DNA of 64,000 nucleotides from Nageia nagi (GCA_050084985.1 JBITNC010000001.1:23808001-23872000), one strand, 5' to 3'. Counted from the stretch's first letter, positions 1 through 12,137 are shown. Numbers and translations: made by a program. The notes: generated by a model from the sequence alone, not told the origin.

Positions 1-885
1 CAATACTCTTTTTATGAAGAAGAAAATACCATTTTAAAGCATCATCTTTCAAACTATGTGAAAACAATTTAGCAAGCATATCTTGATCATGAACATATTC
101 CATAGCTTCTTCTTGGAATTTTCTAACATGCATCTTTGGATCTTGTAAACCATCAAACTTTGTAAACTTTATACTCTTTTTACTAGGAAACACTTTAGAA
201 ACCAATCTATCAGTTAAAAGATGCTTTAAATAAAACAATAAATTATCTTCATCATTAGTAAGCAACTCCTTTTCCAATTTCTTTATCCTTTCCTCAATTT
301 TATTAATAGTGTTTGACATTACAAGGGTTTGAGTGTGAAAAATAGGTATGTTAATTATTGGGGGTGGTGGAGGGGTTTGAGGTGGATTTCAAAGCTCATT
401 TTCTTTAAGTGAAACAAATGATCCAATTCTATTTACCATTTGATGTTCAATTTTATCAAGCAATTTTATCAAAAATTCTAATTATTTCTTATAAGTATCA
501 TTATGAAAGGATGTGGTTTCTTAAATATTATGAAGGATTCCACTTTTAATATTATTCTCTTCTAATGACCAATCAAGATTATGCTTATAAGCATTGTTGA
601 TAATATTAGCAACTTGTTCTCTAGGTTCACTTTAGGATCTTCATTTTGTAAAATGCCTTTACCTTTAGGAAGTGTACCTATTTTGAAGTGTTCAGGTTTA
701 AGAATCAAGTATTGATTATCTTAATATTCACTTTTTGTGCCATAATTCTTAGCATTTACTTTGGTCAAGGGCTTTGAAGAATATTTGTTCCCTTCAAGAG
801 GAGGTTTTGTATCATCTTTATACATGTCGATGGCAATGTGTTCATAGGGAGGCACACCGTTGGTGATATCATGATTAATAGTAGA
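1..885 (-). pseudogene. gag: Gag of Tat-like Ty3/Gypsy element F (runs off left edge)
   Basis: Minus-strand retrotransposon Gag, the capsid-forming protein. Reading leftwards from an ATG at 317-319 the frame is open to the window edge (106 codons) and contains the retrotransposon Gag core: FDGLQDPKMHVRKFQEEAM, then a run ending LKDDALKWYF. Upstream, the same frame continues through a proline run (near 360-380) and an acidic, Asn-rich segment back to about 885, interrupted by a few stops (near 395, 490, 525, 715). The true start is therefore probably near 885 and the ATG at 319 is internal. Protease and pol would lie left of the window. The core resembles the Gag of elements A and B further along. 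Confidence is high for family, moderate for the start. Confidence 0.8.
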
Positions 886-1502
886 AACCCTTCATCTTAT
901 AAAACCTTCATTATCATAAGAAAACAAACTATATGACAATTACAAAGCTACAAATGTTTCTTCTATTAGCTCATAATTTGTTAGAATATCAATAATAGTT
1001 TCAAAATTATGAGTAAGAAAATATTCCAATTTTTCTCTATCAAATAGCAATTCCTTAATAGATCAAATGTAGCTAGAAATTCTATATAATTATTTAATTT
1101 TAGCATTACTATCAGAATTATCCTCATGACTATTCATACTCACAATTTTAAATTTATAATGTTCAATATTTGTATCAAATCTATGAGGAGTTTCACCAAT
1201 AATATCCATTTTGTTGATAGAGCTTATAGATTCAGTATCACTATGTGCATCAAGATGAGGTTCTTATAGTAGTAAGTTAGGTTTATGCCTAACACTTCTC
1301 TAAATATAATTAAAATTAACCTTACACTTATATACCTTAGGGTGCTCTACATTTAAATCCATTTTTGAAACATAGGTAGAACAAACCCTAGTTTTCTCTA
1401 GCTACTATTCGAAGAGCTTCACATAAATGGGATGAATAGTAGGCAAAATGGATTCATAACTTTTCAAAAAGGATGCCCTAAATCAAGATCTAGGTGTGTA
1501 AT
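886..1502 (-). other. 5' leader of element F
   Basis: Between the primer-binding site and the decayed gag. AT-rich, with no open frame that I can match to anything. Its place between PBS and gag makes it the untranslated leader of element F. Confidence 0.5.
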
Positions 1503-1518
1503 AACATCAAGTTCACCA
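1503..1518 (-). other. Primer-binding site of element F
   Basis: On the minus strand TGGTGAACTTGATGTT lies a few bases inside the LTR end (LTR ...GGTCTACA, then TTT). The same arrangement occurs at 26463, 27192 and 53402. The starting TGG fits annealing to the CCA end of a tRNA; the tRNA species is not identified. Confidence 0.6.
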
Positions 1519-1521
1519 AAA

Positions 1522-2262
1522 TGTAGACCTCAAAATGTGTATTTATTAATTAACACAAATAAATAAATGATCTACAAATATACAATGATAATACAATGAT
1601 ATGCTTTATATCAGATTACAATAAATACACATGAAATGCATCAGCCTGATACAAAGTGAGCAAGTAGAAAATATTTATACAATTCCCAAAAGTAGATAAT
1701 AATGAATATTTAGAGGGTTTGGATCAGACTTTGGATGAAATCACAACATATATTCCTAAGAGAAGCAATGGCCCATTCCTTGAAATCTAGACCTCCCAAT
1801 GTAGAAGGCATGCACTATTGGTTGCATGAGAGCGGTATGTCATTGGCTGAATGGAACTAGATGTTTTGCATCATGAATAAAAAAGAGAGAGTTAAAAACT
1901 CAAATTATAAAAAATTTCTCAAGATAGGTGTCATCAAGAGATGTTATAAGTTTTATGTTTGGGACAACCACTTATCAGAGAGATTTGATAGGGATTTTAA
2001 CCTTCACCTCCTATATTTATAACCTGTAAGGAAATAGAAAGGAGTGAAAGTTGATACACATAGAAATAATAATAATATTTTTTATATTCAAAATAAATTA
2101 AAATATAAACCATGGTAAATGGTATTACATTGGTCCTAGCACATGGTATTGCAATTGTAATAACAATTTATTTTGATTTATATATTATTGTCATTTAATC
2201 CTTTAATGAGTATAAATATGATATTTATTAAATAAATAATAAATCATTTTTAGGTGTCTATA
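1522..2262 (-). mobile_element. 5' LTR of element F
   Basis: On the minus strand it begins TATAGACACCTAAAAATG at 2262 and ends GGTCTACA at 1522. This matches the ends of the LTRs of element A (TGTAGATTCC...TCTAAA) and B (TGTAGATGCC...CTACTACA); the initial TG has decayed to TA. Length is 741 bp. A TATA-like box (TTATAAATATAG) lies at 2011-2022. The right edge abuts a chromovirus RT in the opposite orientation, so F appears inserted into, or recombined with, element C. Confidence 0.65.
2011..2022 (-). promoter_or_regulatory. TATA-like box in LTR of element F
   Basis: TTATAAATATAG on the minus strand, about 240 bp inside the LTR start, the place expected for the Pol II promoter of an LTR. Sequence-only call. 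Confidence 0.4.
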
Positions 2263-2291
2263 GGTTGATCAAAGTGTGATCATATCAAGTA

Positions 2292-3425
2292 CATATCCAT
2301 ATGGATCACCTATTGTTTTATATCCCAAGAAGGATCAAACTTGGAGAATGTGTATTAACTATAAAGTACTTCACACAATCACCATAAAAAATTGTTATCC
2401 TTTTCCTTAGATGATCTTTTAGATTAGTTGCAAGGGGTAAGATTCTTCACTAAGATAGAATTTAAGAGTGGATATCACCAAGTTTTAATTAAGGAGGAGG
2501 ATATTTGGAAGACCACTTTCAATACAAGACAAGGCCTATTTAAGTGGCTTATTTTACCATTTGGTTTGTGCAATGCACCAACCATATTTATAAAGGTAAT
2601 GAATGATGTGCTTTATCCATTTATTGATTCTTTTATTATTGTATACTTGAATGATATTCTTGTTTATAGTTATACTTTGGAATAACATGTAGTACATCTT
2701 AGATAATTGTTTCAAGCTTTGCATAGGGGGAATTTGTTGAAAATATTTAAATGTGAGTTTGGCAAAGAGTCTTTAGCATATTTGGGTCATGTTATTGGTC
2801 ATGGATAACTTAAGATAGATCCTAGTAAAGTAAGTGCTATAGTAGATTGTCCAAGGTCATCTAATGTAATTGAAGTAAGGATTTTCTTAGGTGTTTTCCA
2901 ATATTTAAGAAATTTTATTATTAATGTTTGTCATATTACTTCACCTTTACATGATGTAACCGATAAGAGGCATTTTTTCTAATGGGGGAAACACCAACAA
3001 ACATATTTTGATACTTTGAAGAAAAATATTATTAGCGCACCCATGCTAGCACTTCTTGATTTGCATAAGCCATTTGAAGTGGAGATTGATGCAAGTGACT
3101 ATGCCATGGAGGTCATTTTGTTACAAGAAAATAAATCAATTTACTATCATTTCAAAAAAGTTTGGTGAGGCCATTTTGAATTATCCTACTTATGATAAGG
3201 AAATGTATGCATTGGTTCAGGCTATTAAAAAGTGGAGAGAAAGAAACAATCATTCATACTAATAATCAACTATTAAAGTACTTACAAACTCAATCAAAAT
3301 TGCAACAAACTAGACATTATAGATGGATGGATTTTTTGCAACAATTTTATCTAGTGATCAAGTATAAGAAAGGAACATAGAATAAGGTTATTGACATACT
3401 TTCTAGACCACCTACACCTACTAAT
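2292..3425 (+). pseudogene. pol: Reverse transcriptase and RNase H of chromovirus-like element C
   Basis: Ty3/Gypsy RT followed by RNase H. The translation starts inside RT at PYGSPIVLYPKKDQTWRMC, then FFTKIEFKSGYHQVLIKEED and LPFGLCNAPTIF. The catalytic box reads VYLNDILVYS: family members have YLDD, so the first catalytic Asp is Asn here. The connection domain (LGHVI...IDPSKVSAI) and RNase H follow ([42 protein letters not shown], normally TDH). Stops near 2410, 2683 and 2806 and small frameshifts near 3155 and 3240 break it. The N-terminus is missing where the LTR of F begins. The frame of this region runs on into the integrase remnant. Certain as Ty3/Gypsy; the chromovirus subclass is inferred from motif style. 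Confidence 0.88.
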
Positions 3426-3689
3426 TCCATACCATTACTGATGTAAAATACTAATTTTAGACCATTAACAACATGCAAATAGGCACCAATGAGTTCCTTG
3501 TTAGTCCTAAAATCTCTTCCTTTTCTATCTTAAGTCATTTTTAGAGGCATATGTGAAATATCCTAACTTTGGAGAGGTGTATGAATAATTATTTTCATCT
3601 AAGTCCAAGTATGAGAGCTTGGATGATTTTAATTTGCAAAATAGATTTCTTTATCATTTTAATGTATTACGTGTACTTGTAGGTGAAAG

Positions 3690-4925
3690 GATTGGACTCA
3701 TTAGAGAAGCATATACTTCAAATATTGCAAGACATTCTGGGTTGGAAAGACATTGTGTAATTTGCAAAGGTATGTATATTGGAAAAAGATGTTAGATCAA
3801 GTTTCCAAGTACATAAGGAGGTATTCTTTATGTTGTATCAACAAGCCAAGTAACAATAAATTGGGTTTGTATCAGCTACTTCCAGTACCTTTACATCCAT
3901 GGGAGTGTATCTCAATGGATTTTGTGTGAGGATTGCTTATGTGTTTTGATTTTTGTAAGAAGACAATAGCGGGACAATATGCTAGAAATATGTTATTTTC
4001 CCATGTTTGGATTCATTTTGGATTGCCTATTTATATTGTTTTAGATAGAGATAGTAGATTTTTAGGCAAGTTTTGTACATGTTTATGGGAAAATGTAGAT
4101 ACAAGGTTGAAGAGGATTACTGCCTTTCATCCTCAAATGGATGGAAAAATTGAGGTGGTGAATAGGATAGTGGTTTGACTCTTAAGGGGTTATTATGCCA
4201 AGAATCCTAAGTCTTGGGATGAACATATTAAATATATCCAACATTCATATAATAAGGCAATTAATTCTTCCATTAATAAGAGTTATTTTGAAACTTATTT
4301 TGGTTATTTACCACTATCCCCTTTTGATTATGTGTTTGGAAAGCAAAAGGATAAAGGAAATTCACTTGTGAAAGAGGAAAAGCAAGCTGAAAATTTTGTT
4401 GAAAAGATTAGGCAAATTCATTTGAAAGTTCAAGAGAAACTTAATACAAGCCAAGTAAAGTACAAGATGAGACATGACAAACATAGAGTTAACTATATGT
4501 TTCATGTGGGAGACCATGTTTGGTTGTAACTTAGTAAGGAGAGGTTGCAAGGACTTGAAACTTATAAGGTATGGACCATTTGAAATTGTGGAACAAATAA
4601 GTGAGAATGATTTTAGGTTGAATCTACTAGCATATATGAACATCTATTTAGTTATGAATGTGGAACAATTGAAATTGTATGAGCCATCTATGTTGATTGA
4701 AGAGGAAATAGGTTAAGATCAAATTTTTCTATTTCTTGATGACTTAGCTCTTAATATTATGGATGAACTCAAGGAGGATTCCATATTATAAAATAAGGTT
4801 CATGCTACAAGAATAGGTGATATAGAATTGAGGTTAGTTGGATTGAAAGGATAAAAGCCTAATTATAAAGATAAGTGGATGGATAAGTCTAGGGTTGGGG
4901 AGTTGTATCATGATATATGCATTTA
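3690..4925 (+). pseudogene. pol: Integrase of chromovirus-like element C
   Basis: Continuation of element C pol. A decayed zinc-binding part lies near 3730-3850 (SGLERHCVICKG). The DDE core is recognisable: first Asp in ISMDFV (about 3915), second in VLDRDSRFLG (about 4050), Glu in DGKIEVVNR (about 4150). Frame breaks occur near 3928, 4177 and 4528. The GPF/Y-type C-terminal segment reads YGPFEIVEQISENDFRL (about 4570-4620). After it a weak frame (HATRIGDIELRLVGLKG, then WMDKSRVGELY, 4795-4915) resembles the tail seen after integrase in many plant Ty3/Gypsy elements. I see no classical chromodomain here. Non-functional. Confidence 0.82.
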
Positions 4926-5574
4926 TAGTACCAAATAACTTCTCATTATAGAGGTGTAATATGAATTGGATCATGTTAGGTTATTCTCTAAAGGAGCAGT
5001 ACTCATTCTAAAGGTATCTATGCTTGGAGATATAATCAAGACTAAAACATGAAGTTAATTAGTATAAAGAACCACACCATCAACGGTATGTAATACTATT
5101 CCTAAGATGTTAATGGTGTGCATCTTGATGAGTTAACAGGGGAAGTTGAAGGGACATCAATGTTTTTGGGTAGCTGAGTAATTCAAGGTCTTCAATAGAT
5201 GTCTTATAAATGTTTCTAAACTTATTTAAAGGTGTGTTTATCTCTTGATTTGATAATAGAGTTTTAGAATTTTGGGATTGTAAGGGTTTAAAGGAAGACC
5301 AAGAGTCATTCTAGAATTTTTGTAGTTCTGAAGTTATTCTTCTTACTATAGGGGATTGCAATAGTGTTATAGGAGATGGTATTGTTATTATTTTAATGGT
5401 ATTTTTATATGCATATAATATTGTAATATCCACATATAATGAGAAGAGAAGGCTCCAATTCCATGTTGAATTAGCCTACATTGGGTGAACCAAGGTAAAT
5501 CATTGTGTTGATCTTGTTGTGTGTGATTGAGATTTTTAATTTGTAGTTTTACATTGTGCAATTTTGAATTTATA
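4926..5574 (+). other. Unassigned stretch between elements C and D
   Basis: About 650 bp of AT-rich DNA after the integrase remnant. It may be the 3' non-coding end or LTR of element C, but I cannot find a matching second LTR, polypurine tract or coding frame. Nothing else is supportable. Confidence 0.3.
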
Positions 5575-7314
5575 TGTAATTTGATGGGTCTCATAATGGT
5601 GAATGTTTCCATTCAAATCTATAAGTGAGGATCCAAGTATGCTATAAGCATCTAATGATTATGGATCAAAAGCCCTTTTATTTATTTATTTATTTTTAAT
5701 TATTTACTAAAATGCTAATAAATATTGTATTTGTGATACCAAGGTAATTATAATTATAAATGCAATATTTGTCTCATTAAATGAGGTATTACACATTTTA
5801 GACTTGATGATTGTAATATTGGCATTAAATGTAACTTTAGTCATTAGTGCTCCCCTCTTTGAGGTAGAGCACCCCCTAGGTGAATGCATTGATTATGAGG
5901 ATATTTAAAGCTCCAAGGATGGATCCAACACTTTGAAGTAGCAATTGGTAATATCAAGGAAAGTAGACAACCTTAGAGCATGGATGTTGGGTATGGGAGT
6001 ATCCTAAGATCCCATGTTGGCCTTTCTAGGCCCATGGATTGATGGCATTGATCTTAATGCACTTTGTTATCACCTTCTCTTGGATGTTGACTTTCTTGAT
6101 CCTTGGATGTGTATTTACTTATCCCAAGACTCCCTATATTGGATGTTACATACATGAGCACATAGATCACATCTCTCCACCATCGGATCATCCCAATGCA
6201 AGATTAGAAGATGATCATCCTTACATATAAAAGGAGAACTCATAATTAGGGTTCATTTTATCCATGGATATCCACTAATAAGATAATTTTAATGATCCTC
6301 AACATTGAAAATGGCTATTTTTGGGAGCTGTAAGAATGTTTAATTCATCAAATTTTCCATTTTTTATTATTTTTTTAGCTGAATCACTAATATTTTTAAA
6401 TTTTTTACAAAAATAACAATTATTTTTCAATAATTACCAACAATTATCAATATTTTTAAGAATTTTTTAAGTCAAATTTACCATATATTCTCTAAGGAAG
6501 TTTCATGGAGGGGCTCTTAAGATAAACCCTACTCATAATCATTATGAGATATGCTAAATTTGATTATAAACCCTTTATTTTGGTTTGAGTGGAGACTTTA
6601 TCTTAGCCACTTATGGGACCACCTGCATTTGAGGTATTGAGGTGAGAGGAGGTACCTTCGAACTTGCTATAGTGATCTTGAGAGGAATACTATTGGTTCC
6701 ATCTAAGTTGCTATAGAGAAAACCTAGTCTTGCCTCATTGCTTCTAGTATTGGTGAGGCCCTTGAACCATCTAAAATAACCCTATAGGAAACAATCCTAG
6801 TATAAACTCTATAGGTTGATAAATTATTGTAATTATGCTTTATCATTACTTATCAATACAATTACTATCTATTATTGAAATATTGCTATTTGTATCCCTA
6901 TTCTTGGATGTTGGATTTGGAAGCATTATTTTGTTATCGAATTGCTACTTATCCTTCCTAGTTACAATGTTGGATTTGGAGTGCTATTTTCATTATTCAA
7001 TTCTTATTTTGGCTCACTAATTGGGATGTGGTATTTGTGGAGGTATTTTAGCATTGTTAATTCATCATTTTGCTCCCTTCTAATTCATTGGAATATTGGA
7101 GGTATTTGCATGTTCAATTTTGTAATTTGCCTAATATAGTTGGATGCTAGGTTTGTGTATGATTTTTGGATTAGTATTACTAAAATTATCATTTCCATCA
7201 ATTTGTTAGATATTTGATGTATTTTTGAGCTAGTTTTGGCTAGTTTGAAAGCCATAAACCAAATGTCCCTCTCCTAGGGTACATTTGAGAAGTAAGCCCA
7301 AAAATGACTCATCA
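5575..7314 (+). mobile_element. 5' LTR of element D
   Basis: Long shared blocks with 10725-12137 (for example ATACCAAGGTAATTATAATT at about 5738 and 10949, and the ending ATGACTCATCA against ATGGCTCATCA) mark the two LTRs. The right edge is firm because a Met-type primer site follows at 7318. The left edge (TGTAATTTGATGGG) is tentative, chosen to match TGTAATGTGCCC at 10725. It holds about 350 bp (about 6215-6570) missing from the 3' LTR, including a TATA box. Target duplication not found. Confidence 0.75.
6224..6234 (+). promoter_or_regulatory. TATA box in 5' LTR of element D
   Basis: CATATAAAAGG in the middle of the LTR, followed by a leader-like sequence. The same position in the 3' LTR is deleted. 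Its place suggests the element promoter. Confidence 0.45.
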
Positions 7315-7317
7315 TAG

Positions 7318-7329
7318 TGGTATCAGATC
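7318..7329 (+). other. Primer-binding site of element D
   Basis: TGGTATCAGATC three bases after the LTR end. It differs at one base from the TGGTATCAGAGC that pairs with the 3' end of initiator tRNA-Met, the common primer of plant LTR elements. Confidence 0.8.
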
Positions 7330-7914
7330 CTTTATTCTACCATCTTATTGGGAATCAAAGGCATTATTCAAAGAGGGTTTTGAGTTGAAGCTAAAGAGAG
7401 ATTGAATACTAGGATATCCACATCATAGTTGTAACACACATGGGAGATTTACTAAGTAAAGTTGTATATATTACCTTTATTGTTGGATAAGACTTAAGGA
7501 GTTACTATCTAAGAAGATTGTTAGAGAATTTGGAGGAGTTGGAGGAGATATAGAAGACTCATTGTGATATTTTTCCATATCACAATGACATTTGTGAAGA
7601 GTTTTTGCTATCTTAATAAGGAGTGGAGTTGAACTAGCATCACAATGGTTATTTTGAAAAGAGTTCTAGAGGATTTGGATACTTGAAGCAAGTCATTTGG
7701 GATCTTAGATCCCTATCTCATCCTTCTAGTAAGTTGTTGAGCATCTCTTGGTCCTAATTTTAAATTCTAAAGCTTTAAGGAGGTTCATTTGACCTGAAAG
7801 TTACTTTTTCAAAAATATTTTCATCTTTTATTTCAAGTAGAATTTCATTCTTGATTTACTTTTGAGTTTAAGGGAGGAAAAAGGTGTGTTTAGAGAGTTT
7901 GAACCTATATGGGG
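7330..7914 (+). other. Non-coding 5' internal region of element D
   Basis: No open frame and no Gag motif. AT-rich with G-rich short blocks. A normal element would have gag starting here. Confidence 0.4.
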
Positions 7915-8530
7915 CTAGATGTTAGTGTTTTGGGAGGTATTTTGTAGCTCATTGAACATTTTAAGGTCCTTTAAGGAGGATGTTGGTATTTTGAGAGCAT
8001 TTTAGTACCTAAATTTGCATTTTGAGATTGCCAAAAGTTAGATGTTAGTATTCTAAGAAGGTTTTTATGGCTGAAGTTGTATTTAGAGATAATTTGAGGA
8101 TATACATTATGTTATTAGGTCATTAGAGGTTGGATGTTGCATTATTAAGCATATTTTTGAGCTTAAATCTACATTTTAAGCTCTTTAGGAGGTATACATT
8201 CATAATTTAAGTTCTTTTTAGAGGTTGGTTCTAAATTTTAAGGCCACCTAAAAGATGATGTTGACCAACTAGAAGAATTTTGAAACTTCTATTATGTTTT
8301 AAGATAATTTCTAGGTGGATGTTATTACATTAAAGGATTTTTGAGGTCCATTCTTCTTTTCAATATCATTTGAGGCTAAACATTGGCATACTAAAGCTAT
8401 TTCAAAGGATATCTTATTATTTTGAAGGTCTACTAGGCAAAATGTTGATTTAGTACGATATTTTTCAAAATATTTATTGCATTTTAGAGACATCTTAAGT
8501 GGGATGTTAGCTTTATAAGACCAATTGGGT
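7915..8530 (+). repeat. Degenerate tandem array, about 62 bp per unit, inside element D
   Basis: Units recur with a GGATGTTRGTATT-like start and a CATTTTGAGGTC-like end at about 7919, 7979, 8041, 8131, 8252, 8317, 8380, 8440 and 8502. Spacing is mostly 60-65 bp, with one or two units lost or damaged. About nine or ten diverged copies occupy what should be the gag region. Confidence 0.6.
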
Positions 8531-9297
8531 GTTTTAATTGCATCATTGGTGTCATTACTTATAATTATTAACTCAATTTCCTCTCAAAAAGTAAGTATTA
8601 ACAAATTTGCAAGTTTTTCTAGGCATACTATAGCCACTATCTTTTGGAAAATTTGAAACCACAAGTCACTCGAAGGAGGACGTTGGAAAATAAGGGAGTC
8701 AATTTGATGTTATTAACTAAATTTCATGATGGTATCTACACCATGGATTCCTAAGAAGGAGTTGTTGGAGTTATTGTTTTGCTATGATCAAAATTTGAGG
8801 TTGGAAGTGAGACATTTGGAGTGTAGGAAGCTCTATCTACAATGAGCTTGTAGAAATTCATTTCTTGAGGTACCTTGGATAAATTTAAAAATTTAGAATT
8901 TTCTTCATATCATTTAGCTTATGTGTGTGGATGTTAAGCTTCAAGGAGACACAATAAAATTTAGAGTTTTTTCCTTGGGTCCATAACCTATAGGTTTGAA
9001 ATTTGCTTATCTCATTCCATCATGGCAGGACCAAAATTCTAGGTTTGAGTAATTTGAGTATTTTTATAGTTTATTAATTTTTAGTAGGTGAAATAAGGAG
9101 AAAATATAAGTAGATAAAGGCACAACTAGTTGTTTCTTGAAAAAAGATCAAAATATTTTATGGTTACTAGAAGTTTATTTTAAAAAGTAAGACCTAAGTA
9201 TGAGTAATCCCTACTTAGCATCATGGTTAGTTGAAGCAAGGAAATAGATCAAAAATTATAAAAAATGCTATATTTATGCACCAATGTGATTTTAGGT
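8531..9297 (+). other. Unassigned internal region of element D
   Basis: No recognisable coding or repeat structure. A few short sub-repeats resemble the 62-bp array at its left end. Confidence 0.3.
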
Positions 9298-10110
9298 ATA
9301 ATAAAAGAGCCACCCAAGATAAGAATGATTATAAGTGATAAGGTAAAGAAACTAAAAGAGCAATTGAAGAGATATGAAAAGAGGTTTAAAAACTATAAGG
9401 TAGTAAATTTTAGAACATTTATAGATATCATAGCATAAGTCAATTTAATGGAGATGGTGTCATGAGAACATAAGGAAAGGGAACTATCAAAACCATTAGA
9501 TATTTTTGACCATACCAAAGCAAAAGCAATAGCCTTCACTAGCTCATATTTTCACCTAAAGAGGAAGGGAGAAGAATTATCTATCTTAACCAAGTGGAGT
9601 GATATGGATCTAACTAAGTGGGAAGATAATTTGATGGTCACTCAACTACAAGAATGAGAAGGGATGACTCAACTAAACCATTCTCTTATGCTTATAGAAG
9701 AAGCAAAATATTTTGAGGGAACACTCTTTTATCCAAACCTACAAATAGTGATGGATGCTTTTCATAGCACCAGTGAATCATACTTAAACATGGTAAATGA
9801 TAGGATGTATTTGGGAGAATTCATTTCCAAAATGAAAGTAGAAAGAAAGGGAGCATAAAATCAAGTTGAGACAACAAAAAATAGGGTTACCCAAGGTACA
9901 CATAAAGAATATCACTACCAAGTGGAGGATACACCAATAGATTATGAAGAAGGCCCAAGTCATCACAATGAGGATCTAAACCAACATACCAATTGATCAT
10001 TTGACATTGATGAGGAAGAAAATGGAAGCATTAGTATATCAACACCTCAGCATACATCAAATAGATAAGAGAAATCATGAATATACCCTACACCATCATA
10101 AAAGGGAAGA
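9298..10110 (+). pseudogene. Unrecognised decayed ORF of element D, upstream of chromodomain
   Basis: One reading frame stays coherent for about 270 codons from 9298 with only seven or so point stops (near 9436, 9466, 9655, 9856, 9994, 10066 and 10078). The product begins basic and coiled-coil-like (VKKLKEQLKRYEKRF) and has a middle part with KAKAIAFTSSYFHLKRKG and YFEGTLFYPNLQIVMDAFH. It ends in a strongly acidic segment (DIDEEENGSISIS). The same frame runs directly into FKIG...HVYVSM, which belongs to the integrase C-terminus. I recognise no domain in it. It could be a highly diverged Gag, a piece of Pol, or captured sequence. Confidence 0.45.
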
Positions 10111-10563
10111 GAGTTTAAGATAGGATAGCATGTGTATGTTAGTATGCAACTATAAATGTTATCTCCCAACAATTGAAGGAGGATAGAAAAGCATATCATG
10201 TACTAATATGGACTCTTTGAAGTATTAAGACTACTAGGGAGCATCACTATGAGCTTCAATTACCCCCCAATACTAAGATGAAAAATTTATTCCATGGACA
10301 ATATTCAAGGAACTCACTAGAACTAGATATCCAATCTTTGATAGAATTACCCCCAATCAATAGCAATGGGAACTTGGTGTGGATTCTTGAGAAAGTATTG
10401 GAAATTCAAAATAAAAAAATCAAGAACCAAGTTACAAATGAGGTACATGTTGAATGGAAAGGTCTACCACTAGAAGAAGCAACTTGGAAACATCTTGATA
10501 TCTTCACCAAATAGAAGGACATGGGAAGAAACTCTAAAGAGGCATTTACTGATATACTCAAAT
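10110..10563 (+). pseudogene. pol: Integrase C-terminus and chromodomain of element D
   Basis: Begins with EFKIG.HVYVSM (integrase C-terminal domain, 10110-10150). After a frameshift comes YELQLPPNTKMKNLFHGQYS (about 10248-10310), which corresponds to the usual stretch before the chromodomain in chromoviruses. The chromodomain itself follows in a 78-codon open stretch (10278-10514): ILEKVLEIQNKKIKNQ, then VEWKGLPLEEATWKHLDI. In this family the domain is thought to direct the integration complex to particular chromatin. RT, RNase H and the integrase core are absent, so D was non-autonomous or lost them by deletion. Stops inside make it a pseudogene. Confidence 0.8.
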
Positions 10564-10705
10564 ATTTTAAAAGAAGTCAAAAAGGGATAACCAAGAAGAG
10601 AAAGAAAAAGGTTATTAATCCTTGATCCTATGATGATAAAGAAAAGAGGAGGATTGAGAGTACCTTGATGTAGTTGTGGATGTCCTGAATTGCTTAGGGA
10701 TAAGC

Positions 10706-10716
10706 AATTTGGGGAG
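10706..10716 (+). other. Polypurine tract of element D
   Basis: AATTTGGGGAG eight bases before the 3' LTR start used here. It marks where plus-strand synthesis would begin. A start at 10717 (TGTGTACTT) is the alternative LTR edge. Confidence 0.5.
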
Positions 10717-10724
10717 TGTGTACT

Positions 10725-12137
10725 TGTAATGTGCCCATTTTTTAGATGTTTTTCCCATTTCACCTCTAATAAATGGTAACATTAATTTAGTAGTGTTTTA
10801 GGCTATTTTTGTATAATTTATCCAAAATGATGTAAATTTTACTTAAAAACTTAATAATCCTCTAATTATGGAATAAATGGCCCTTTTATTTATCTATTTA
10901 TTTTTATTTAGTTATTTACCAAAATGCTAATAAATATTGTATTTGTGATACCAAGGTAATTATAATTGTAAATACAATATAGTCTCATTAAAAGAGGTGT
11001 TGTAAATTTTATCCTTGATTATTGTAATATTAGCATTAAATGTATCTCTAGTATTAGTAGTCCTCTCTTCAAGGTAGAGCATCTCCTTTGATGATTGCAT
11101 CGACTATAAGAAAATTTAGAGCTCCAAGAATGGATCTAACACTTTGAACTAGGTGTTGACAATCTTGAGGTAAGTAGATGGTCCTAGAGTATGAATGGTG
11201 GGCATGGGAGCATCCCAAGATCCCACATTGGCCTTCCTAGGATCATGTACTTATGGAACTGATCATGAGGCACTCCGTTATCACCCAATCTTGGATGTTG
11301 GCTTTCCTAGTCCTTTGATGTTATTTCACTTATCCCAAGGCTCCTCATATTGGATGTTGCATACATGAGCACATGAATCACATCTTTCCACTATCAAATC
11401 ATCACAATGAAATATTAGAAGATGATCACCTTTATTTTGAACTGAGTGGAGACTCTATCTTAACCACTTATGGGGTAACCTGCATTTGAGGTATCGAGGG
11501 GAGATGAGGCTACCTTAAAACTTACTTTAGCCATATTAAGAGGAATACTATTGATTCCATCATAGTTTATATAGAGGAGATTAATCTTACCTCACTACTT
11601 CTAGGATTGGTGAGACCTTAAAGCCATATAAAATAACCTTATAGGGGATAGTCCTGGTACAAACTTCATAAATTGAAAAATATTATAATTGCACTTTATC
11701 ATTTCTTATTAATATCAATCATGCTTGAACATTAGATTTGGAAGCATTATTTCATTATCGAATTGTTATTTATCCTTGTTGGTCACAACGTTGGATTTGG
11801 AGTGCTATTTTCATTATTCAATTCCTATTTCATCTCTCCAATTGGGATGTTGAATTTGTGGAGATATTTTGGTATTGTTAATTCATTATTTTGCTCCATG
11901 ACTAAGTCATTGGAATATTAGAGGTATTTACATGTTCAATTTTGTCTTATGTTCAATGTAGCTAAACATTAAGTTTATGTATGATTTTTGGATTATTATT
12001 GCTAAAATTATCATATCCATTAAGTGTTTGAATATATGGTACATTTTTGAGCTTATTTTGTCCAATTTGAAAGCTAGAATCCAAACGTCCCTCTCCTAGG
12101 ATACATTTAAGGAGTGATCCTAAAAAATGGCTCATCA
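10725..12137 (+). mobile_element. 3' LTR of element D
   Basis: Matches 5575-7314 along its length apart from an internal gap where about 350 bp of the 5' copy is missing (junction near 11425). It begins TGTAATGTGCCC, like the solo LTR at 48072-49461 (TGTAATAAGCCC on its own strand), and ends CTCATCA. Numerous differences from the 5' copy imply an old insertion. Confidence 0.8.
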
